Below are positions 41,816 through 64,000 of a DNA stretch of 64,000 nucleotides, piece by piece. Below the pieces are notes generated by a model that was not told where the DNA came from, ran no database searches, and saw only the letters and a list, made by a program, of their open reading frames with translations. The stretch is from positions 132,001 to 196,000 of the forward strand of contig JAXRKP010000024.1 in the NCBI GenBank assembly GCA_037039925.1. Reading direction: 5' to 3'. A program made the position numbers and the translations under genes. This stretch comes from Doris montereyensis (Eukaryota > Mollusca > Gastropoda > Nudibranchia > Dorididae). Each line of letters opens with the position of its first letter. Positions within the stretch are counted from its first letter, which is position 1.

Positions 41816-43156
41816 AAAAATTAAATCTTACTTTAAATAAAAGAGCTAATTAAGAACAAAAGTTTTAAAAATTGAAGAAATTTAAGTAGTAGCAATTTTA
41901 ATGATCATTTTGGAATCCAATTAGTCAGCCATTGTCTATCACATGTGGCAATGACATATTAGAGATAATTCACAGAAATATTCGTTTTGCCTATAAAAAA
42001 TGTATTAATTAAAGTAGAGAAGACCTTAGATTAATGATAGTTCAATATTTAACAAATAAAACAAACAAAAAAGTAAATTGCTAATAATACAAAATATAAA
42101 GTGTTCAAATCAAGATACAATATTATCATTGAGACGAACAAAATAAAACCCTGATCTATCTTAAATAGATTGTAAGTAAATGGAAATAAAAAAATCCGTC
42201 TTTTGTACACTCATTTTTACAAAAGACAGCCCATGAATGTATTATTATATTGCAGCTTATGATCAAAACGCTCAGTCTATTTCTACAAGGTAAAAGTAAA
42301 ATATTTTCCTGATGGCACACACAACAAAGGAACAAAGATATACTCTCAGATAAGATAAACAAATTATTCGTGATCAATAGAATATTGACCTGCAAGTGCT
42401 GCAAGGTTAAATTGTGCAAGGTTAAATTGAGTTTTCAAATTGAATAATGCTTTTCACTTTCTTGTTTATAAAAACAATGTTGTGCATTATGTTTAACATA
42501 TCCTTGAGTGACTTCAATTAAAAGGAGGATCAACAAGCCAATTTTGAATTTCTTCTTTCTTATTCCAATTCCATTTTTCTTAAATATATACATTGCGTTG
42601 TAAAATATAAGGGGAAAAAAAGAAAAGAAAATTTGGCCTGTTGAACTTTTTGCTAAAAGAAAACAAACTTATTAAATGTAAAGAAAAATGTTTCGTTCCT
42701 ATATGACCAAAATCAAAGAAACACAAGGAGAGCAGAGATTATGAAAGACAAAGACTCTTAATTGGACGGTAAATTACTGGAATGTTTGTTCTGAAACTTT
42801 CATAAATAGGACATGTATAACAGAAACAAAGTTTAAAATGAGCCTCAAATCACTCAGGGTGGTTGACAACTTTTGCAATTATCTTATGTGCAAAAATCGA
42901 TAACGCAGCCCTTGTGGATGAAAAAGAAAAAGAAAAGATACATGTAACAAGAAAATCTACAGGAACGTCTACAAAACTTATTTTTAAAAGACATCGAATC
43001 AACTGGTACACACGAACAAAGAACAGATTTTTAAAAAGAATAAAACACATCCTCATAGAATTGATAATCTACTTTACAATAGCAATATCATATTCACAAA
43101 GACAGCATTACAATAAAAATGAAATTTTAAAATAAAATTGAAGGAAATTACGTTCT
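41816..43156. other. Downstream flank and 3' UTR side of CFAP36
   Basis: AT-rich sequence with no convincing ORF. It must include the CFAP36 3' UTR on the minus strand, but several TTTATT (minus AATAAA) sites exist and I cannot choose among them. Confidence 0.4.
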
Positions 43157-58050
<14,894 letters not shown>

Positions 58051-58310
58051 CTTGAATCTATATGACGCTATTTGCATCGATACAGATTTCTTCGTCATTT
58101 CAAAGTTTCGTACAATTTTTTGGTGACTTTCGCTTTTTGTCTCCTCATTTTAATCACAGTACTTGACTTCATCTTGAAATTAATTCTAATCTTCTCTACA
58201 CGATTAGATCTACATGTTTAAATTAATTGTTGTTATATACATGATGAAATCATATTTCAAAGTGGGCCTTTTGCCCATACTCATTTGTATCATTATCTTT
58301 CATAAGTCTC

Positions 58311-59840
58311 TCTTCTTCTTCTTCTTCTTCTTCTTCTTCTTCTTCTTCTTGATGATATTGTAGTAACCTCCTTGGAGGAGGACCAGTCTACAGGTAGATA
58401 CATACGCGATATTGACAAGACACAAAAGAGAAGGTAAAAAAGTAAAAGAATGAAAACAAGAACAGATAAAAAACAAATAAAAACATATAAAATCAAATAA
58501 AAACATGGACTTAGCTCAGGATAGGGGCCGATTATAGGAGAGGACGGTCGAGAACTCTGCCAACGTTTCCGCTTCAACAGCCTCTTGGGGAAGACGATTC
58601 CAAAGACGAGATGTTGAGGGGAAGAAGGAGTGGAGATGTGCGTCAATTCTGGAAGTTGGGATGTCGATCTTTTTGGTGTGGCCTCGGGTGTTCCTATTGG
58701 CATAACTAATATGATTTGACGCAGGGGTGTCTAAAAATCCATTTGTCACCTTGAAGAGCGTTGTTAGTTTGTTCCCTTTCCTCCGTGTTTCTAACCGTTC
58801 GAGGCCCAGTGTATCGACGAGGTTGGAAGCGCTTGTCTGTGGTGAGAAGTCATGGTGCATTCTTCTTGCTGCCCTCCTCTGGACCATCTCTAATGAATGT
58901 ATGAGGTGTTGTTGGTGGGGGTCCCAGATGACATTGCCGTACTCGAGGATGGGCCAAACCAAAGCTTTGAAGCAGAGTGCTTGGGTTGCCAGGGGACATC
59001 CTTCAAGGTTCCTGGTGATGAAGGTACTCGTTTGGTTGGCCTTTGTTACGGTTCGGGAAACATGCTTGCCCACTTCAGGTCTGATGACAATTCGACTCCA
59101 AGGTATTTTGCGGAGTTAACGCGTTCTAGTCGATGTCCGTGTAGTGTGTAATCGAATGTTATTGGGTTCTTTTTGTTTGTTATCATCATGGCTTGACATT
59201 TAGAGGCATTAAACTCCATTAGCCATTTTTCTTCCCATTCTTGGAGTTTTTGCAGGTCTTGGTTTAAGCTATGACAGTCTGTTGGGGTGGAGATGTGCTG
59301 GTATAGTATTGTATCATCAGCAAAAAGTCGAATTTTGGATTTGATGTTGTTGCCAAGATCATTGATGTAAATCAGGAACAATGTCGGTCCAAGGACAGAG
59401 CCTTGGGGTACACCAGATGTCACTAAGCCACTGCCTGACTTTTCTCCTCCGACCACGACCTCTTGTGTGCGGCTATCGAGGAATGCTTTGATCCAATGAA
59501 GGACTCTGTTTCTAATGCCGCTTGCATGGAGTTTCGATAGAAGACGTTAGTGTGGCACTTTATCAAAGGCTTTTGAGAAGTCCAGTAGGATGACATATGT
59601 CTGTCCTCGTTTGTTCAGTTCTGTGGCTATGTCATGGGTTAGGGATATCAGTTGGGTCTCGCAGGATCTTTGTTTGCGGAAACCATGTTGTGCATCTGTA
59701 ATTAAGTTATTTGTCTCGATGTGCTCTGTGATTGCAGACCTCACAATATGTTCCATGAGTTTGCAGCATATGCACGTTAGAGAGATCGGCCTGTAGTTTG
59801 CAGCGTTGCTTCTGTCCCCTTTCTTGAAGACTCTCTAGAT
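58311..59840 (-). mobile_element. 5'-truncated LINE (CR1/jockey-like reverse transcriptase)
   Basis: On the minus strand from about 59840: FKKGDRSNAANYRPISLTC, NLITDAQHGFRKQRSCETQL, LLDFSKAFDKVPH, a stop, then SGVPQGSVLGPTLFLIYIND, RLFADDTILY, NSAKYLGVELSSDL. After a frame change near 59070, PILEYGNVIWDPHQ, RIDAHLHSFFPSTSRLWNRL and a stop near 58518 follow. These are the reverse transcriptase motifs with the catalytic FADD, plus a C-terminal region. A (GAA) tail at 58351-58311 marks the 3' end. The endonuclease is absent. It stands upstream of CFAP36 in the intergenic region. Confidence 0.88.
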
Positions 59841-60239
59841 TATAGAGAAGCATTATTGATTATTATGCATATTAACAAGTCCATGTAACAAACACAAAAG
59901 CTACACATGTTTCAGGTACCTCTCCATTTTACAAATCTTTTCATTTTCTTTAAACGCAAATTCGTCGAAATCTTGTTGTTTTAGTGTTGCTCGCGCCAAT
60001 GTATTCGCTCTATAATTTCTCATCTCTTTCATAACTTCCGAGAGAATTGAAGGGTTATACCCGACAAGCTCCGCTTTTATTTTATCTTTATCGGTGAATC
60101 TTTAGTTTCATTTCTGTTTTCGACACTCATGTACATGTTATGTATTAGTACAAACAGCAGCTAAAACAACCGCATCAGCAGAAATATTAATGATAACAAC
60201 ATGGGCGGCAGTAGCAGCAGCAGTAATTAAATTAATAAG
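59841..60239. other. Intergenic DNA, nothing recognised
   Basis: No gene or repeat family recognised between the LINE and the tRNA-like element. Confidence 0.5.
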
Positions 60240-60400
60240 GAGCGTAGTTAGCTTGGTTGGAAGCGCATGTTCTTTTCATGGCAAGGTGATGAGTGCCGAC
60301 GCCAGAGGTCGCGGGTTCAATCCCCATGGTCGCCAGGTTTGTCTTTGTATATTCCTTGTATTTGCCTCATCTTTGTTCCTATGGCGCTATTTTACAACAA
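60240..60400 (+). mobile_element. tRNA-like SINE, third family
   Basis: GCGTAGTTAGCTTGGTTGGA resembles an A-box region and GGTCGCGGGTTCAATCCCC a B box. They are followed by a body with TTTGTTCCTATGGCGC. Partial copies of B box and body lie head to head at about 61110-61290. The A and B boxes are too far apart for a functional tRNA. Confidence 0.55.
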
Positions 60401-60772
60401 CAAAACAGAAAAATCATGGTTATATAGTCCCATTACCCCTGCACAAGTGTAGGTTCACCAACTGTACATCATTTATCCCCCAGCAGGCCATTTCATTCAA
60501 AATCCTTCTCAACTCCCGCGGGAGCATACAATACACGAACCTGTTAGGCTTTTCGTGCTAAAACTTTAACAAGGTATTTCTTCACCTATAGCTGGGTAGT
60601 CATTCATACCTGAGTCAAGTGAGGAAAATAGAGTGAAATATCATTCCTAAGAATACAACGTTGTGAAAACAATCCACCTGTGCCAGCCGTGGGGTTTAAA
60701 CCAGTGTCGTCATGATTACAAGCTCCCAGCGCTACGGTTCAGATACGACACCTCACTTATAAGTAAAAAGAA

Positions 60773-60945
60773 AATTTCCTTCAAGGCCAATACGGCCCAT
60801 AGAACCGGATATTATCCCATTGTCAATAGCGTGCAGTGGATCAAGTCATGATAATGATCATCTCCTGGACATAACGCTGCACCTGGGTCTAAATGGAGAA
60901 AATACATTTTAAGTGTTTTCTCACAAGGAACACAACGTTGTTCAC
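60773..60945 (-). mobile_element. Family-1 SINE body, headless
   Basis: On the minus strand AACGTTGTGTTCCTTGTGAG, then CCAGGAGATGATCATTATC and TTCTATGGGCCGTATTGGCC match the body of the family-1 SINEs. The tRNA-like head is missing. Confidence 0.7.
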
Positions 60946-60977
60946 TTTCGACATGCTATTTGTCTCACTATTTGTCT

Positions 60978-61023
60978 TTACTGCTACTACAACTGCAACT
61001 ACTACTACATGTACTACTACATG

Positions 61024-61106
<83 letters not shown>

Positions 61107-61388
61107 TTACTAGTAAAGGAAATGACATAAATGATATAGGAACAAAGACAAGACAAAGACAAGGAATAGACAACTAACCAACGCAGAGGTCGCGGGTTCA
61201 TCCTCTATGGTGGCCAATAATTGTTCTGTCTATTCCTCGTATTTGTTTTGTTTTTTGTTCCTGTGGGACTTAAATATTATTTAATTTCATCTCCTTTCCT
61301 TTCGACATGTACGATGCCTCACTGTTTGCCCTTACTACTAATACTACTACTATTACTACTACCACTACCACCACTACTACTACTACAT

Positions 61389-61434
<46 letters not shown>

Positions 61435-61787
61435 GCTGCTGCTACTACTTCTCCCATTACTACTACTACTACTACCGCTGTCAATTATACTCCCCCCACT
61501 GCTACTACTAATACTACTACTACTACTACTAGACATCATTCACAGGAAACATATGAGAAATACCATAGACATCAACTGGCCTGAAGCAATCAACAACAAC
61601 AATTTATACGATTGGGGTCAAATTAGGTCAAAGAACAGCGATGGAGACTATACGACTGCTACTACTACTTCTGCTATCGGTACTACTACTACTATTATTA
61701 CTAGTACTACTTCTATATTACTACTGCTGCTGTTGCAAATAATAATAATAATAATAATAATAATGATATAAATAATAATAATAGGCC

Positions 61788-61841
<54 letters not shown>

Positions 61842-61850
61842 TGATTGTGA
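60978..61850. repeat. Triplet microsatellite block with head-to-head SINE pieces
   Basis: ACT triplets run at 60978-61115, 61332-61530 and 61653-61735, and AAT triplets at 61738-61850. Between the first two lie a minus-strand (about 61195-61115) and a plus-strand (about 61187-61300) piece of the third SINE family, sharing GAGGTCGCGGGTTCA at their junction. The Thr, Tyr, Leu, Ser and Val homopolymer ORFs here are artefacts. Confidence 0.85.
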
Positions 61851-62640
61851 TGATGATGGGGGTGAGGATAATGTTAATTAAAATAATGATAATAATAATA
61901 ACATCACAATCATAATAATGTTGGTTTTTTTTTAAAGATAATGGTCATCATCACTACTATCATTGTTACCACCATCATCATTAAATAAGGAGATGGATAT
62001 GTAAATAAATGGTTTGTCATACCATCACTTGGATGACACATTATGAGATGCATGCTTTTGTATCCATCTCAAACGGATTGTTGATTGGTTGGGAAGGGTT
62101 TTGTGAGCTGATTTCAGTCCATATAGAGAGTCTAGTGCCATATATTAAAATTTTCAAAAACTGGATGGTAACCAGTCAACACTGATTCTAGTTTATTACA
62201 ATGACACAATGATATCAATACATTATCATCACCGTTGTGGTTTTATTTCTCGTAAAGCAATTTACAGCGGCAAATTAATTATGATCCTCAATATTATCTG
62301 TCTACCTTCTACTTTATGACTTCAGACTTCAGAGTGACACATGGGGGACGGCGAACAGGGAAATGTCAGTATAAAAGTGTACGGGAATTTAACAAAAATA
62401 GAGGAAGGAGGCATCTCAACTTATGTGTCTGTATGTCTGTCTCTTATCTGGTAAATTTGAGTACTTGATTTAATGCTCACAAAATACTATCGTCATTCTT
62501 CTTTCACAAACTTAGTAGAATCTATGTCGATATCAATCAGTATGTCAAAAACCACATCGAAATCGATAGACATCACACACCTGATTAGATCCAGATGTAC
62601 GCTCTCGCGCCTCAAGCGATCATAATCACTGTGTTTTTGT
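61851..62640. other. Intergenic DNA upstream of SRF, nothing recognised
   Basis: Mostly AT-rich sequence after the AAT repeat. No gene is supported. Confidence 0.5.
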
Positions 62641-62721
62641 AGGTGAAATATGACAATAAGTGACAACTCCACTAATTTTGTCTTTATTAGTGGAGTTGTT
62701 ACTTATTGTCATATTTCGCCT
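62641..62721 (+). repeat. Long hairpin, 36-bp stem and 9-nt loop
   Basis: The arm 62641-62676 (AGGTGAAATATGACAATAAG...) pairs with 62686-62721 along all 36 positions, with loop TTTGTCTTT. Two positions differ from a perfect inverted repeat, and both give G-U pairs if the plus strand is transcribed. It may be a tiny foldback element or a small-RNA precursor. It lies about 700 bases upstream of the SRF start codon. Confidence 0.75.
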
Positions 62722-63078
62722 TTTTGACTTCACTCCACTGTGGCTCCTTCGTATTAGGTATTTTTGTATTATCTCCGCGGGTCAAAGGGTATCAACTTTT
62801 ACTGTTTATCGATCGAAGCTTAAAAATAGATTGCTCTCTTTGGCGCTAAATAGTGTTTCATCTTTTATCTCAACATTTCGCTCAACTGAAGTTATCTGTA
62901 TCCTAGAGAGAGAGAAAAATCACAATTATTGTAAGTTTGACCAGCTAGCCCCTGAAAAAATCCCATTAAAGTTCATTCATTTACAGGAGTTAACAGTAAT
63001 GATTCAGTTTGTCCCAGTAACACAAACAACACAGTTGGCCGTTGTGAATAAAACCCTTTCCGTATTTGTTCATCGTGG

Positions 63079-63088
63079 CCATATTTGG
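63079..63088 (+). promoter_or_regulatory. CArG box upstream of SRF
   Basis: CCATATTTGG is a perfect CC(A/T)6GG serum response element, about 330 bases before the SRF start codon. An ETS core (TTCCG, 63058-63062) lies 16 bases upstream. Vertebrate SRF is known to regulate its own promoter through CArG boxes. One 10-bp match could occur by chance, so function is inference. Confidence 0.5.
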
Positions 63089-63419
63089 TTATGAAGGGGA
63101 GAGAAGGCAATATATCCTTACGCAGGCTTGTCATGTGGATTTTCAAATATCTCAATACAAAACCAAAGTTTTCTGTATGATGATCGGATCAATAGTTTCT
63201 TTCTAAATTGTGTGACATTTATTGAATTAGGGTAGACGTTTATGAGTAATCGCCTTTTTTTTATCAAACAGCCTAGTACTGCCGCGGACGTTTTCCTTTC
63301 GGCTTACTCTGAGCTTACAAGGGCAAGGTACTATTTCGGTCTGCCGTTTATGGCGAGGTGCTACGTTTCTACGGGAAAGGGCATTCTCTTCGTTGTTCCT
63401 GTGTTGTTTCCTTTCCGAG

Positions 63420-63773
63420 ATGATGCAAAATATTAACTCAAACCGTATCCCAATGAACAAGATAGGATCAGCTAATATTACAAATATGAATGGAAATAGT
63501 ACTAACGTGTTTCTACAGAATGCAGGGCAACCACCCATGCCTGAGAACTTTATTTTTCAGTCAGTTGACCCGAGTCTTGATGATGATGACTCTGATTCTG
63601 ACACAGCACAAGGCTTCGATGATGGTTCTGACTTTCTTCACAACGCCTCTGGCGCGGGAGTGAAACCAGGGAAAAAGACCAAAGGCCGAGTTAAAATCAA
63701 AATGGAATTTATTGAGAATAAGTTGAGAAGATACACAACGTTTAGCAAGAGAAAAACAGGGATTATGAAGAAG
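63420..63773 (+). CDS. SRF: Serum response factor, first coding exon (partial gene)
   Basis: SRF is a MADS-box transcription factor that binds CArG boxes as a dimer and drives muscle, cytoskeletal and immediate-early genes with MRTF and ETS partners. The 118 visible residues have an Asn/Met-rich start, an acidic stretch (SLDDDDSDSDTAQGFDDGSD), then GKKTKGRVKIKMEFIENKLR and RYTTFSKRKTGIMKK. This is almost identical to the N-terminal half of the vertebrate SRF MADS box. It ends at donor AAG|gtaaga within the MADS domain, so the rest lies beyond the window. ATG 63420 is the first in frame, followed by a second ATG at 63423. The frame is unbroken. Confidence 0.95.
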
Positions 63774-64000
63774 GTAAGACGAGTGTTTCTGTGGGTATTC
63801 CCGTTACCAGCAGTAGCTGCCACTTTACTTTCATAGTGTGCGAATTTTTATGATTTATTTATCTAATCTAGATTCTAGATCTACCTGGCACTTTGCTACC
63901 CTGTTACTTTTTTCTTTTTTTTTTTAATGGATATATTTTGATTTGATGGGTTTGTTGCAAAGATAGATCTAGATATCTAGATCTATATCGACCACATCCT
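63774..64000 (+). other. SRF intron 1, 5' end
   Basis: Non-coding sequence after the SRF donor, with three overlapping TCTAGATCTAGA-type repeats near 63865-63885 and 63960-63990. Confidence 0.7.

Noticed and set aside
42863..43135. 90-residue plus-strand ORF downstream of CFAP36
   Set aside because: Lysine-rich and AT-driven, antisense to the likely CFAP36 3' UTR; no domain or splice context.
58098..58098. Upstream in-frame start for CFAP36 (MTKKSVSMQ...)
   Set aside because: The ATG at 58050 matches the family N terminus and has strong context; the upstream extension has no family similarity.
58311..58351. Poly-Lys/Arg coding repeat at a protein C terminus
   Set aside because: It is the GAA microsatellite tail of the LINE read in other frames.
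60889..61771. ORFs of Thr, Tyr, Leu, Ser or Val runs
   Set aside because: Translations of ACT and AAT triplet microsatellites.
62342..62460. Short ORF starting MGDGEQGNVS before SRF, with a possible splice donor
   Set aside because: The frame is under 40 codons and has no supported downstream acceptor. SRF already has an in-frame ATG at 63420.
63242..63436. 64-residue ORF overlapping the SRF start
   Set aside because: Different frame from the MADS-box exon; probably 5' UTR or promoter sequence.

Overview
The window is 64 kb of AT-rich, intron-rich animal nuclear DNA. It holds parts of three genes, with transposable-element remnants filling many introns and the intergenic space. GT-AG introns, non-LTR retrotransposons, tRNA-derived SINEs and long microsatellites rule out a prokaryote. 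The mixture of repeats, including self-complementary TCTAGA hexamer repeats, makes me favour a lophotrochozoan, probably a mollusc. That placement is inference.

Region 187-36977 (+ strand) is the 3' half of an usherin (USH2A) orthologue. I could chain 37 exons (about 8.2 kb of coding sequence) with matching intron phases: about 23 fibronectin type III (FN3) domains, the usherin cysteine-rich module (9254-12984) inserted within one FN3, one transmembrane helix, a short cytoplasmic tail and a C-terminal DTHL PDZ-binding motif. The 5' part (laminin and EGF-like domains) lies upstream of the window. A near-2-kb exon (22106-24083) carries an 84-residue FN3 loop insert bounded by two furin-type sites. 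Intron 34 carries a 3.4-kb LINE with a perfect 11-bp target-site duplication, nested inside a DNA element with inverted ends.

Region 36978-43156 is the USH2A 3' UTR plus intergenic DNA: a LINE remnant, a long CT tract and a 35-bp minisatellite. Region 43157-58050 (- strand) is a complete seven-exon CFAP36 (CCDC104/BARTL1) gene, convergent with USH2A. Its 5.7-kb first intron is about 85% two DNA transposons: a 2057-bp element with an ATATGT duplication, and a 2800-bp TTAA-flanked element with a truncated Mutator-like transposase. Region 58051-63419 separates CFAP36 from SRF and holds a truncated LINE, SINE pieces, triplet microsatellites, a 36-bp-stem hairpin and a perfect CArG box. At 63420-63773 (+) is the first coding exon of serum response factor (SRF), ending inside the MADS box at a splice donor.

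Usherin is a cell-surface protein of sensory cilia and stereocilia, and CFAP36 is a ciliary ARL3-binding protein, so two cilium-related genes sit tail to tail. About fifteen single-base frame breaks interrupt otherwise conserved USH2A exons and one interrupts CFAP36. Most lie in short homopolymers, which points to uncorrected indel errors in the assembly rather than gene death. One USH2A exon (17374-17476) cannot be repaired by a single base.
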